Source: JBEKOF01 sp049513975 (GTDB lineage: Bacteria > Verrucomicrobiota > Verrucomicrobiia > Limisphaerales > Palsa-1400). Taken from it: a stretch of DNA of 64,000 nt. This document shows positions 7,731-16,222 of this stretch, piece by piece. Under the pieces are notes generated by a model. The model did no database searches. It saw only the letters and a program-made list of their open reading frames with translations, and was not told the origin of the DNA. The stretch is from the NCBI GenBank assembly GCA_049513975.1, contig JBEKVM010000034.1, positions 20,487 through 84,486 on the forward strand. Reading direction: 5' to 3'. Made by a program: the position numbers and the translations under genes. Position 1 is the first letter of the stretch; every line of letters starts with the position of its first letter.

Positions 7731-8714
7731 TCAGGGAAACTTCGCCTCCATCTCATGCTTGACAGCGGCGGCGACTTCGGCGGGCGTGCCGGGACGCTCG
7801 GCTTCTTCGCCCCAGCGCAAGTGCGCCATATAAGAGTCGGCCTGGATCAATCCTTGTCTCTGCGCCGAGAGGTCAATGCGTTCGGCAAAACGGTTGTCGA
7901 GATTGAGCTTGATTTCGTCGAAGTCATCCCAGGCTTTCACTTGCGACGGGATGTCCTGCCAGTAGAGCACTTGATATTTCGATTTGGCGCCGGGCGGACG
8001 CGCCGCCGGCGCTTCCGCGCGCGCGGCCAGGACCGGGGCCGGCGCTTCCATTTTCTTTTTACGGGCTGGAGCGGCCCCTTTGCCGACAAAATACAGAAAC
8101 AGATCCACCGCGCTGGAAGCGTCCGCCCCGTAGCCGTCGGCGCCGATTTCGTCCGCATACATCTGGCTGATGGGCGCGCCCCCAATCGCCATTTTGATGT
8201 GGCCCAGGCCCTTCGCCTCAAAGCCGTCAACCACCACTTTCATATAAGTCATCGTCGTGGTCAGCAACGCGCTCATGCCGATGATATCCGGCTGGTGCCG
8301 CTCGGCGGCGGCGAGGAATTTTTCGATGCTTTGATCCACCCCGATGTCATGCACCTGGAAGCCGGCGCCCTCGGCCATCATGCAAACCAGGTTCTTTCCG
8401 ATGTCATGCAAATCGCCGCGCACCGTTCCCATGACCACCGTGCCGGCGGACGAGCTGGTGGCGCCGCGGTCCGTCAAGAGCGGCTTGAGCACCGCCATGC
8501 CGGCCTTCATGGCGCGGGCGGCGATCAGGACTTCAGGCACGTAAAGTATATTATATTTGAAATCCTCCCCCACCACGCTCATGCCCGCGATCAGTCCTTC
8601 GGTCAGTATTTCCTGCGCGCTCCGGCCCTCCGCCAGCGCGTCGCGGGTCATTTGCTCGACCTCCCTGGCCTTGCCCTCGTAAACGCACTGATTCATTAAA
8701 GCGTAGTCCGGCAT
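7731..8714 (-). CDS. Corrinoid (cobalamin-binding) methyltransferase subunit with PF13769-like C-terminus
   Basis: Residues 1-85 are the helical cap of MtaC/MtbC/MetH corrinoid proteins (ALAEGRSAQEILTEGLIAGM). The Rossmann-like B12 domain follows, with the base-off motif GDLHDIGKN; His103 should be the lower cobalt ligand. GMSALLTTTM and GGAPIS are also conserved. After a proline/alanine linker, the last about 80 residues start KYQVLYWQDIPSQVKAWDD and end with RWGEEAERPGTPAEVAAAV. This matches the small virulence-factor domain (PF13769), which is unusual as an extension here. I chose ATG 8714 because GGAAGG lies just upstream; the longer TTG start at 8735 has no such site. It follows the UroD-like gene by 24 nt, so the two form an operon. 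Role: methyl carrier between the methyl donor enzyme and a methyl acceptor enzyme. Confidence 0.9.
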   Translation of the reverse strand: MPDYALMNQCVYEGKAREVEQMTRDALAEGRSAQEILTEGLIAGMSVVGEDFKYNILYVPEVLIAARAMKAGMAVLKPLLTDRGATSSSAGTVVMGTVRGDLHDIGKNLVCMMAEGAGFQVHDIGVDQSIEKFLAAAERHQPDIIGMSALLTTTMTYMKVVVDGFEAKGLGHIKMAIGGAPISQMYADEIGADGYGADASSAVDLFLYFVGKGAAPARKKKMEAPAPVLAARAEAPAARPPGAKSKYQVLYWQDIPSQVKAWDDFDEIKLNLDNRFAERIDLSAQRQGLIQADSYMAHLRWGEEAERPGTPAEVAAAVKHEMEAKFP

Positions 8715-8738
8715 GGGGTCCTTCCATTTCGACAAGGG

Positions 8739-9785
8739 TCAGCGTTTGGAATTAAATTCCTCCAACGCTTGCAGCATCGCCTGGATGTTTTCGCGCGGCA
8801 TGCCGGGACTCGTGCCGCCGCCCACCGAGAGAACGATTCCCTGGCCGCCGCTTTTTTCCAGAACGTCCAGCGTGGCCTCGCGCACTTCCCCGGGCGTGCC
8901 GCGCACTCCCACTTCCAGCGGGTTGACATTTCCCATCAGGCACATGCGGTCGCCGACGCGCGCCTTCACCTCGGCGTAATCGGTTTGCTTGCCCCAGTTG
9001 AGCATGTTGAACCCGGCGTCCGGCAGATGATCCAGGCAGGCCCCGACCTCCGCGTCGTTGTGATAGAGCTTCACCCAGTCCTTGGGAAAGGCGTCGCAGA
9101 TTTTTTTCAGGCGGGGATGCGCGAATTCCAGGTAGTGCTCTTCATTCACAAATCCGACAATGTCGTCGAGAATGAAGATGCCCTCCACCGTGTCACCCAT
9201 GGCTTTTTGCTGGGCCTTGAGCCAGTCAATAATCAGATTGGTGCAAAGGTCGAGCAGTTTGTGCGCCCACTCCGGTTTTTCCACCAGATCAATCATGAAA
9301 TCCGTCGTGCTGCGGACGAAGCCGGCCGTACACATCGGGCCGCGCGAGGTGACCAGGGGCAGAATCTCGCCGGTGTCCAGGATGCGTTGCCGCTGCATGC
9401 GGATGCGGTGCAGCGTCATGGCCATGAAGGCGTCGTTTTCCACCTCGTATTCCGGGAACTTCTCGATGTCCTCGATATGAAACAGGGTGTGGTATTCGCT
9501 GGGCGTGTTGTCCTGCCAGAATTTGATCTTGGCCCCCAGCGCCGACGGCTCCGCCGCCATGCCGTATTCCATCCACCAGGACGGAACAAATATGATGTCG
9601 GGAAATTCCCGGTGAATTTTCAAGTGCGACTGGAACCATAATTCCGGGTCGAGATAAAAATCCATGTGCTTCAGGCCCAGATAACCGGGAATCCACGGAC
9701 TGTCCACGATCAAGGCCATAGGCACTTTGTCCAATTTTTCCAATCGCGCGGCTCGCTTGAAAATATCCCATTGTTCAGGTCTCAT
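8739..9785 (-). CDS. UroD-fold corrinoid methyltransferase
   Basis: This 348-residue (beta/alpha)8 protein of the uroporphyrinogen decarboxylase-like methyltransferase superfamily (MtaA, MtbA, MtvB/OdmB types) contains FVPSWWMEYGMAAE, TSRGPMCTAG, GIFILDDIVGF, LYHNDAEVG, LMGNVNPLEVG and a glycine-rich SVGGGTSPGMP end. MtaA/MtbA proteins bind zinc with an H-x-C motif; here the site reads YHND with no Cys. This points away from a thiol methyltransferase and toward a substrate-side demethylase (methyltransferase I), as in vanillate O-demethylase systems. The ATG at 9785 is preferred over TTG at 9809. It is the first gene of the - strand operon with the corrinoid protein. The substrate cannot be told from the sequence. 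Confidence 0.85.
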   Translation of the reverse strand: MRPEQWDIFKRAARLEKLDKVPMALIVDSPWIPGYLGLKHMDFYLDPELWFQSHLKIHREFPDIIFVPSWWMEYGMAAEPSALGAKIKFWQDNTPSEYHTLFHIEDIEKFPEYEVENDAFMAMTLHRIRMQRQRILDTGEILPLVTSRGPMCTAGFVRSTTDFMIDLVEKPEWAHKLLDLCTNLIIDWLKAQQKAMGDTVEGIFILDDIVGFVNEEHYLEFAHPRLKKICDAFPKDWVKLYHNDAEVGACLDHLPDAGFNMLNWGKQTDYAEVKARVGDRMCLMGNVNPLEVGVRGTPGEVREATLDVLEKSGGQGIVLSVGGGTSPGMPRENIQAMLQALEEFNSKR

Positions 9786-9809
9786 ATCTTTTGACTTTTG
9801 ATTGGCCAA

Positions 9810-10136
9810 TGCGTCACTGTGACGCCGGACATTTTCGCGCCTCCTGGCCCTCCCATTTCAAGCAGAAAGCGCCGACTCGTAGGATTGTCCATTCAAATCA
9901 TAACATTCTCCATCCGTTGGAGAGAGTCGAGGCCGCATGGAGAATGCTGTGATGGAGTTTGACTGGACATTGGCAACTTGTTCCCCGCACCGCGTCCATG
10001 GCTCAATTCCGCGTCCATTCGCCGCTTCCTCCCATTTGGCATTGCCTGGCCGCCAACTCGTCCCCCAAAGGCCTGGCAACGGCGGAAGCCTTGGCGACGG
10101 CGGCTGCATTCTGCATTTGGCATTTGCCTCCGCCCC
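9810..10136. other. Intergenic region with one hairpin, no gene
   Basis: These 327 bases lie between the UroD-like gene and the FAH-family gene. It holds a stem of CATTCTCCAT (9904-9913) and ATGGAGAATG (9937-9946) with a 23-nt loop and no T-tract. This could be a processing or attenuation hairpin or a small repeat. No protein or RNA gene is recognised; the promoter of the UroD operon should lie at its left end. Confidence 0.5.
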
Positions 10137-10994
10137 TCAAACCACCGCCACCGTGTTCTCGAGCCGCCCGATTCCCGAGATCTCGATGCGGACCACATCC
10201 CCGGCTTGCAGGGTGAAGGTGTCAGGCGGAACGATGCCGGTGCCCGTGAGCAAGACCGCGCCATGGAGAAATTTCTGGCTGCGGAAAAGATAGCCGGCCA
10301 GTTCCTCGAAACGGCGTTTGATTTGCGCCACGGAAGTTTCGCCGGCGAAAGCGGTCTGCCCGTCGCGCCGGATTTCCATGGCAATCTTCCACTGGCGCGC
10401 CTCAGCTTCGGTCGCACCCAGCCTGATCCACGGACCCAAGGCGCAGGAGCGGTGGTAGGTCTTGGCCTGCGGCAGATACAACAGGTTTTCCCCTTCGATG
10501 TCCCGCGAACTCATGTCGTTGCCGATGGTGTAACCGATGATCTTCCCCGCCGAATTGAGCACCAGGGCCAGTTCCGGCTCCGGCACATTCCAGCGCGAGT
10601 CCCGGCGGATGCCGACCGTTTCGCCGGTGGCGGCGACTTTGCAGGCCAGCGATTTGAAAAAAATCTCCGGGCGTTCCGCCGAATAAACCCGGTCGTAAGC
10701 CGTCGCGCTGAAATCCGATTCCTCCATGCGCGCGGTCTTGCTGCGCAGGTAAGTCACCCCGGCGGCCCACACTTCCTGCCGCTCCACCGGCGCGCACAGG
10801 GTCACTTCGGACAGCGCCGCGTTCGGCACGCCCGCCAGCGCCAGCCCCCGCAGCATCTCGACCGCATCAACCCTCTCCAGCAATGGTTGCAGTTCGGTGA
10901 CGCCGATTGCAGTCAGGTCGAGCAACGTCGCATCTTCCCTGACCAATCCCACTTTAATCTCCCCGGCTTTGTTTTTGAAGCGGCAGATTTTCAT
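10137..10994 (-). CDS. Fumarylacetoacetate hydrolase family protein, likely 2-keto-3-deoxy-aldonate dehydratase
   Basis: The protein has 285 residues with the FAH-family metal site: EPELALVLN (E-x-E) and GNDMSSRDIEG. It also has LPQAKTYHRSCALGPWI and the closing LLTGTGIVPPDTFTLQAGDVVRIEI. Members of this family that sit next to an IlvD/Edd sugar-acid dehydratase (for example XylX or KdaD) dehydrate 2-keto-3-deoxy-pentonates to 2-oxoglutarate semialdehyde. Others hydrolyse acylpyruvates. The neighbouring MFS permease (8-bp gap upstream) and the xylonate-type dehydratase favour the sugar-acid role. The ATG at 10994 follows directly after the permease stop region. Substrate is inferred. Confidence 0.8.
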   Translation of the reverse strand: MKICRFKNKAGEIKVGLVREDATLLDLTAIGVTELQPLLERVDAVEMLRGLALAGVPNAALSEVTLCAPVERQEVWAAGVTYLRSKTARMEESDFSATAYDRVYSAERPEIFFKSLACKVAATGETVGIRRDSRWNVPEPELALVLNSAGKIIGYTIGNDMSSRDIEGENLLYLPQAKTYHRSCALGPWIRLGATEAEARQWKIAMEIRRDGQTAFAGETSVAQIKRRFEELAGYLFRSQKFLHGAVLLTGTGIVPPDTFTLQAGDVVRIEISGIGRLENTVAVV

Positions 10995-11002
10995 GATTTT
11001 CT

Positions 11003-12274
11003 TCACCGCGCCATCGCCACGGGCGGGCTGACGGGATGTTTTTGTTTTGGCAGTAAAAAGGCAAGCCCGACGCACACCAGCATCCCCGCGCCGAGCGCAT
11101 TGAAGGCGATGGCCGTGCTGTGATATTCCTTCACCAACCAACCGACGACGTAAGGGCCGGCGAACCCGCCCAGGTTGCCAAACGCATTGACCAGCCCCGT
11201 GACCGATCCCATGACCGCCGCGGGCAGGGTTTCGCTCACAATGGCCCAAAAGGGAGCCATGCCGGCAAACGGCCCGGGTATGGCCAGGCAGAGAAAAGCG
11301 TAGGAAACCCAAAAATGCCCGCGCAACGAGACACTGAGAATCAGGCTCAGGCCGCTCATGGCATACATGGCCGCAACATGAGTCCGGCGCTCCTGGGTTT
11401 TGTCCGAATGCCAGGAGTTGAGAATCATGACCACGGCGGTCACCACGTAGGGGACGGCGAACAGGATGCCGTACTGCGCCGCGCTGTAACCCCGGTCCTT
11501 GAGGCGGTCGGTGAAGAAGGTCATGCAGCCGTAGGCGGCGCAATTGTGCAGGAAATAGAGCGGAATCATGACGAAGATGGATGGATCGAGGAATCTTTCC
11601 CAGATGGATATTCTTTGGGGCGGCTCCACTTCCGCCGCTTCCTTTTGCAGGGAAAACTCCAGAAAGTTCCGTTCTTCCGGCGAAATCCACTTCGCCTCGG
11701 CCGGATGATCGCGGATGAAAAACCACCAAAGCGGCAGCCAGAGAAACGGCAATATCCCCTCGGTGATCAACATGGTCTGCCAGCCGTACGCTCCCAGCAG
11801 CCAGCCCGTGACCGGCGCCGAACCGGCCGCCGCCAGCGGCTGGCAGAGCTGCCAATACGCGTTGGCGCGCGCCCGCTCGGCGCGCGGGAACCAGTTGGCC
11901 AGCAGGACCAGCGTCGCCGGAAAAACGGCGCTTTCCGCCACGCCCAGCAAGAAGCGCATCGCTTCAAATTCCCGGAAGGTCCGGGCCAGCCCGCAACCCA
12001 TCGCGCACACGCCCCAACTGATCAGGCAGACGCAGATCACTTTGCGCGCGCTCCAGCGTGAGGCCAGCCAGCCGCCCGGAATTTGCAGCAACAGGTAGCC
12101 GAAAAAGAAAATGCCCGTCGCTTCCCCTTTCATGCGCGGATCCATGTGCAGGTCCTGCATCATGGTCGAGATTTTTGGGTCCAGAGAAAGCGAGATGTTG
12201 GTGCGGTCCACGTAAGAGATCGTGTACATGATCAGCGCCACGGGAATGATGCGCAGCCAGCGTTGTTGCTTCAT
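11003..12274 (-). CDS. MFS transporter, anion:cation symporter (sugar-acid) family
   Basis: This is a 423-residue, 12-helix permease. MYTISYVDRTNISLSL in helix 1, GYLLLQIPGGWLASRWSARKV between helices 2 and 3, and FLLGVAESAVFPATLVLLANWFP are the signature of the ACS family that imports D-galactonate, glucarate, hexuronates or tartrate. It lies 8 bp upstream of the FAH-family gene on the same strand, so the two form an operon for uptake and breakdown of an acidic sugar. The ATG at 12274 begins right before helix 1; an earlier in-frame start adds only nine residues. Exact substrate unknown. Confidence 0.9.
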   Translation of the reverse strand: MKQQRWLRIIPVALIMYTISYVDRTNISLSLDPKISTMMQDLHMDPRMKGEATGIFFFGYLLLQIPGGWLASRWSARKVICVCLISWGVCAMGCGLARTFREFEAMRFLLGVAESAVFPATLVLLANWFPRAERARANAYWQLCQPLAAAGSAPVTGWLLGAYGWQTMLITEGILPFLWLPLWWFFIRDHPAEAKWISPEERNFLEFSLQKEAAEVEPPQRISIWERFLDPSIFVMIPLYFLHNCAAYGCMTFFTDRLKDRGYSAAQYGILFAVPYVVTAVVMILNSWHSDKTQERRTHVAAMYAMSGLSLILSVSLRGHFWVSYAFLCLAIPGPFAGMAPFWAIVSETLPAAVMGSVTGLVNAFGNLGGFAGPYVVGWLVKEYHSTAIAFNALGAGMLVCVGLAFLLPKQKHPVSPPVAMAR

Positions 12275-12310
12275 AGCGTCTAGGCGCGATCGCGATGCCA
12301 AACTCCCCGG

Positions 12311-12463
12311 TCAAATCCCCGCCTGGCCCGTCATGGCCGGCACCAGGGCGGGCGGGCGGCGGACCGCGTTGTCTTCGGCGCCGTAATTCAACTGGGGACC
12401 CGCGAAACGCAGGGTGATCGTGGCGGTGAGCCAGGGGAACCAGAGGATGGGTTTCATTTTCAT
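12311..12463 (-). CDS. Possible 50-residue leader/remnant protein
   Basis: A short frame starts MKMKPILWFPWLTATITLRF and ends AMTGQAGI before a stop 36 nt upstream of the MFS gene. The N-terminus is basic and then hydrophobic, like a weak export signal. The C-terminal half is proline/alanine-rich without a recognisable fold. It could be the truncated 5' end of a former secreted enzyme in this operon or a chance frame. Confidence 0.25.
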   Translation of the reverse strand: MKMKPILWFPWLTATITLRFAGPQLNYGAEDNAVRRPPALVPAMTGQAGI

Positions 12464-12547
12464 AGTGTCGCGACGGATGGGAACGCACCTCCTTTTTACC
12501 CGATGGCACTTCCGACGCCAGCTTTTTTAATCACGGAAGATTTCCCG

Positions 12548-12745
12548 GGGCGCATCTTGACACTGCTGCTGGCGGAGTGCGGCCGTCCCCGGCCGCAGCA
12601 GGCCAGGGATTTTTTGAGTGCGCAGGAAAATCACCGCCACGCCGTGTTTGCCACGCTGCTGCGCCCGACGCTGCTGCGCCCGAGGACGGGCGCACTCCTG
12701 TAGCCTTCTTGCGCCTGACCCCGGTAGCAGTGTCAAGATGCGCCC
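12548..12745. mobile_element. MITE-like element with perfect 20-bp TIRs and 9-bp target duplication
   Basis: The left end gggcgcatcttgacactgct (12548-12567) is the exact reverse complement of the right end at 12726-12745. The 9-mer gatttcccg directly abuts both ends (12539-12547 and 12746-12754), as a target-site duplication would. The inside is 158 bp of GC-rich, non-coding sequence with a GCTGCTGCGCCCGA tandem. No transposase is present, so it is non-autonomous. It lies between the divergent MFS and dehydratase operons and may carry or split their promoters. Confidence 0.85.
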
Positions 12746-12812
12746 GATTTCCCGGGCCGGCCCGGAGCGGTTTTTCTTTGTCTCCAGGCGCCTTGCTGGT
12801 TCAATGGGTTTT

Positions 12813-14783
12813 ATGAGTTCCACTGACGACGTTTTTGATTCGGCTGCGCCGGAGATTTATCACATCCAAACCCAGGCTCCCGGCCCGGCGGGGAGTTTGC
12901 CGATCACGGAGGAGATGCTGCTCAACCGGCCCAGCGGTGATCTTTTCGGTTTATCGCTCAATGTGGGAATGGGGTGGAACCCGGCGGAGGCGGGACGAAA
13001 GCAATTCCTGATTTTGAGCACGCAAGGGGGGCTGCGCGCGCCTGACGGAAAACCGGTCGCGCTGGGCTATCATACCGGGCATTGGGAAATCGGGCTGCTG
13101 GTGCAGGCGGCGGCGGAAGAATTGACCCGGCTGGAGACCATTCCGTTCGCCGGGTTTTGCTCCGATCCGTGCGACGGGCGGACACAAGGGACGACGGGTA
13201 TGTTTGACAGTCTGCCGTATCGGAACGACGCGGCGGTGATATTCCGCCGGCTGGCGCGCTCGCTGCCGTTGCGGGCCGGCGTGCTCGGGGTGGCCACGTG
13301 CGACAAGGGATTGCCGGCGATGATGATGGCGGTGGCGGGCTTGCGGGATCTGCCATGCGTGGTCGTTCCCGGCGGAGTGACCCTGCCCGCCACGGGGGGC
13401 GAGGACGCGGGGACGGTGCAGACGCTGGGGGTTCGTTTTGCGCACGGACTGGTTTCGCTGGCGGAGGCGGCCGACCTGGGATGCCGCGCCTGCGGGTCGC
13501 CTGGAGGCGGCTGCCAGTTCCTGGGCACGGCGGCGACTTCCCAAGTGGTGGGAGAAGCGCTGGGGCTTTCCCTGCCGCACGCCGCCCTCGCCCCTTCGGG
13601 CCAGCCGGTGTGGCTTGACCTGGCCCGGCGCTCGGCCCGCGCCCTGGTTGGATTGGAAAAACGCGGGCTGGCCATGCGGGATTTGTTGACGCCGGAGAGC
13701 ATCGAAAATGCGATGGTCCTTCACGCGGCGTTTGGCGGTTCCACCAATTTGTTGCTCCACATTCCCGCCATTGCCCACGCCGCCGGGTTGAAACCGCCGG
13801 GGGTAGGGGATTGGATTTCCGTCAACCGCCGGACGCCCCGCCTGGTGAGCGTGCTGCCCAACGGCCCCGTTGGCCATCCGACGGTGCGCGTTTTTCTGGC
13901 GGGAGGCGTGCCGGAAGTGATGTTGCACTTGCGGCGATTGGGGTTGCTGCATTTGAACGTGCTGACTGTTTCCGGAAAGACGCTGGGTGAAAACCTCGAG
14001 TGGTGGGAAGGTTCCGAACGCCGCCGGCGTTTCAAGGATTTGTTGCGCCAGAAGGACGGCGTGGACGCGGACGAGGTGATCTTCGCGCCGGAGCGGGCGC
14101 AAGCCAGGGGCCTGACCAGCACGATGGTGTTCCCGCGCGGCAATCTGGCCCCGGAAGGTTCGGTGGTCAAGAGCACGGCCATTGACCCGGCAGTGGTGGA
14201 TGCCGATGGCGTTTACCGCAAGGAGGGGCCGGCGCGGGTGTTTGTCAATGAGAAAGATGCGATGGCGGCCATTAAACAAGGGCGCATCCAGGCGGGGGAT
14301 GTGCTGGTCTTGACCGGCGTCGGGCCGCGGGGAACCGGCATGGAGGAAACCTACCAAGTGACCGCGGCGCTGAAACATCTTCCCTTCGGCCGGCAGGTGG
14401 CGCTGCTGACGGATGCGCGTTTTTCCGGCGTATCCACCGGCGCCTGCATCGGCCACATCGGCCCGGAAGGGCTGGCGGGAGGGCCGATCGGCAAGGTGCT
14501 GGACGGGGATGTCATTAGAATTCTAATTGACCTCCATCGCCTTGAGGGAACGGTTGATTTGGTGGGAGAGGCAACGCGCCGGTTCACGCCGGAGGAAGGT
14601 GTCCGGGTCCTGGCCGGCCGCGCGCCGCGGCAGGACCTGGCGCCGAATGCCGCCCTGCCTGAGGACACGCGGCTTTGGGCCGCCTTGCAATCCGCCGGCG
14701 GCGGGACTTGGGCCGGGTGTGTTTACGATGCCGACAAAATCATTGCCTCCCTCGAAGCGGGACGGGCCGCCGTGGCTGGCTGA
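12813..14783 (+). CDS. yjhG: IlvD/Edd-family sugar-acid dehydratase, YjhG/YagF (xylonate) type
   Basis: This 656-residue dehydratase has the Fe-S-type motifs FCSDPCDGRTQGTTGMFDSL, VATCDKGLPAMMMA and CGSPGGGCQFLGTA, plus the C-terminal block LLTDARFSGVSTGACIGHIG. The length (655 in E. coli YjhG) and the GYHTGHWEIGLLVQAAAEEL start mark the YjhG/YagF branch, which converts D-xylonate to 2-keto-3-deoxy-D-xylonate, rather than dihydroxyacid dehydratase IlvD. The product suits the FAH-family enzyme at 10137. The start is ATG 12813 (or 12804, three residues earlier); longer frames run into the mobile element. It is cytoplasmic and divergent from the permease operon. Confidence 0.88.
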   Translation: MSSTDDVFDSAAPEIYHIQTQAPGPAGSLPITEEMLLNRPSGDLFGLSLNVGMGWNPAEAGRKQFLILSTQGGLRAPDGKPVALGYHTGHWEIGLLVQAAAEELTRLETIPFAGFCSDPCDGRTQGTTGMFDSLPYRNDAAVIFRRLARSLPLRAGVLGVATCDKGLPAMMMAVAGLRDLPCVVVPGGVTLPATGGEDAGTVQTLGVRFAHGLVSLAEAADLGCRACGSPGGGCQFLGTAATSQVVGEALGLSLPHAALAPSGQPVWLDLARRSARALVGLEKRGLAMRDLLTPESIENAMVLHAAFGGSTNLLLHIPAIAHAAGLKPPGVGDWISVNRRTPRLVSVLPNGPVGHPTVRVFLAGGVPEVMLHLRRLGLLHLNVLTVSGKTLGENLEWWEGSERRRRFKDLLRQKDGVDADEVIFAPERAQARGLTSTMVFPRGNLAPEGSVVKSTAIDPAVVDADGVYRKEGPARVFVNEKDAMAAIKQGRIQAGDVLVLTGVGPRGTGMEETYQVTAALKHLPFGRQVALLTDARFSGVSTGACIGHIGPEGLAGGPIGKVLDGDVIRILIDLHRLEGTVDLVGEATRRFTPEEGVRVLAGRAPRQDLAPNAALPEDTRLWAALQSAGGGTWAGCVYDADKIIASLEAGRAAVAG

Positions 14784-14963
14784 GGGACGCAAGGGCCGGG
14801 GGTTGCCGACCGGCCGCATCTTGATACAACCGCCCTGGATGGCAAGCCCCCCCGCCCTGGCTCTCTTCCCACTTCGCGGGGAGAAAGCAGATTGGCTTGC
14901 AAATCAGGTTATTTCTTGAAAAGGGAAGAGGCAGCCCGCAACCATTGTTTTGCACTGACTTAT

Positions 14964-16043
14964 ATGACGCAAATGAAACTTGGCCTGGGTTTATACCGTC
15001 ACGCCCTTACCCGTGATAATTTTCAGTTTGCGCGGCAGGCGGGGGCCACGCACATCGTCGCCCATCTGGTGGATTACTTTCACGGTGGCGGGCACAACCC
15101 GCGTGATAATCAACCCACCGGCACCGAACTGGGCTGGGGGCGGGCCGGCGACCCCAATCGCCTCTGGCCTCTGGAGGAATTGGTGGCGTTGCGCCAGGAA
15201 ATCCAGGCTGCCGGCCTGGAGCTGGAAGCCATCGAGAATTTTGACCCCGCCCACTGGCACGACATCCTGCTCGACGGCCCCAAAAAGAAGCAACAGATGG
15301 AGAACGTCAAAACGATTATCCGGCGTCTCGGCCAAGCCGGCATTCCGATCATGGGCTACAATTTCAGCATCGCCGGGGTTTGCGGGCGCACGCGCGCGCC
15401 TTACGCACGGGGCGGCGCGGAATCCGTCGGCATGGAAGGCCCGCTCGACACGCCGATGCCCAAAGGGATGGTTTGGAACATGATTTATGACCCGGAGGCG
15501 CCAGAGGGTTGCGTGCCCGCTGTTAGTCCGGAGGAACTTTGGCGGAGATTCGGCGACTTTTTGCGTGAAATCACCCCCGTCGCCGCGGAGTCCGGCGTCC
15601 GCCTGGCGGCGCATCCCGATGATCCCCCCTTGCCGACCATGCGCGGCCAGCCCCGCCTGGTTTATCAGCCGGAGCACTTTCAACGTTTGCTGGACCTGGT
15701 GCCCAGCCCGGCCAACGCGCTTGAGTTCTGCCTTGGCTCGCTGGCGGAAATGACGGAGGGCGACCTTTATGAAACGGTGGATGGCTGCAGCCGGCAAGGG
15801 CGCATTGCCTACGTCCATTTCCGCAATGTCCGCGGCAAAGCGCCGTTCTATCGGGAAACTTTTGTGGATGAGGGTGATGTGGATATGTTGCGGGTGCTGC
15901 GCATCCTGAAGAAGAACCAATATGACGGAGTGCTCATACCCGACCATACTCCGCAAATGCGGTGTGGCGCGCCCTGGCACGCCGGCATGGCCTTCGCGCT
16001 GGGCTATCTGCGCGCCGGGCTGCAGTGGATAGGCCGGGAATAG
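14964..16043 (+). CDS. uxuA: Mannonate dehydratase
   Basis: This 359-residue TIM-barrel enzyme has THIVAHLVDYFHGG, IMGYNFSIAGVCGRT, VRLAAHPDDPPLPTMRG, FCLGSLAEM, YVHFRNVRG and DHTPQM, which together form the UxuA metal and substrate site (Cys/His/Asp ligands). It dehydrates D-mannonate to 2-keto-3-deoxy-gluconate in the glucuronate pathway, fitting the alpha-glucuronidase and CE15 esterases further on. It lies 180 bp after the yjhG-like gene. The ATG at 14964 is used; the next Met (14973) is also possible. No uronate isomerase (uxaC) or mannonate reductase (uxuB) is in the window. Confidence 0.93.
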   Translation: MTQMKLGLGLYRHALTRDNFQFARQAGATHIVAHLVDYFHGGGHNPRDNQPTGTELGWGRAGDPNRLWPLEELVALRQEIQAAGLELEAIENFDPAHWHDILLDGPKKKQQMENVKTIIRRLGQAGIPIMGYNFSIAGVCGRTRAPYARGGAESVGMEGPLDTPMPKGMVWNMIYDPEAPEGCVPAVSPEELWRRFGDFLREITPVAAESGVRLAAHPDDPPLPTMRGQPRLVYQPEHFQRLLDLVPSPANALEFCLGSLAEMTEGDLYETVDGCSRQGRIAYVHFRNVRGKAPFYRETFVDEGDVDMLRVLRILKKNQYDGVLIPDHTPQMRCGAPWHAGMAFALGYLRAGLQWIGRE

Positions 16044-16167
16044 ACTGGGCGCGCGCCATCGCCGGAATTGACCCCAATCACCAAGAATATGTTATTGATA
16101 ACCAGCATGTTACATCAATTCTAATCCCCCTGAAGATTTTTTTACTGGACATTTTGTGCGATATTAT

Positions 16168-16188
16168 TTAGTTTTGCCTCCGAACTAA
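16168..16188. promoter_or_regulatory. 21-bp palindromic operator candidate, site 1
   Basis: TTAGTT-N9-AACTAA lies 34 bp before the ROK regulator start. A second site with the same 21-bp geometry and the same right half (CCGAACTAA) precedes the AraC-type gene at 17473-17493. The likely reader is the ROK protein, whose family binds such AT-rich inverted repeats and often represses its own gene. Confidence 0.6.
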
Positions 16189-16222
16189 TCCACGGCAAAA
16201 AAATAATGCATGCGGCATTGTC

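Noticed and set aside
8739..9785. Uroporphyrinogen decarboxylase (heme synthesis, hemE)
   Set aside because: Neighbours are corrinoid methyltransferase genes, and the sequence matches the methyltransferase branch. The hemE substrate-binding N-terminal arginine/aspartate motifs are not seen.
12503..12703. Small + strand coding frame before the yjhG-like gene
   Set aside because: It runs through the MITE-like element and has no ribosome-binding site or known family.
12538..12760. Simple promoter palindrome rather than a mobile element
   Set aside because: Perfect 20-bp ends 198 bp apart with a perfect 9-bp flanking duplication are better explained by insertion.
12813..14783. Dihydroxyacid dehydratase (ilvD)
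   Set aside because: Length and N-terminal region match the YjhG/YagF branch, and no branched-chain amino-acid genes are nearby.
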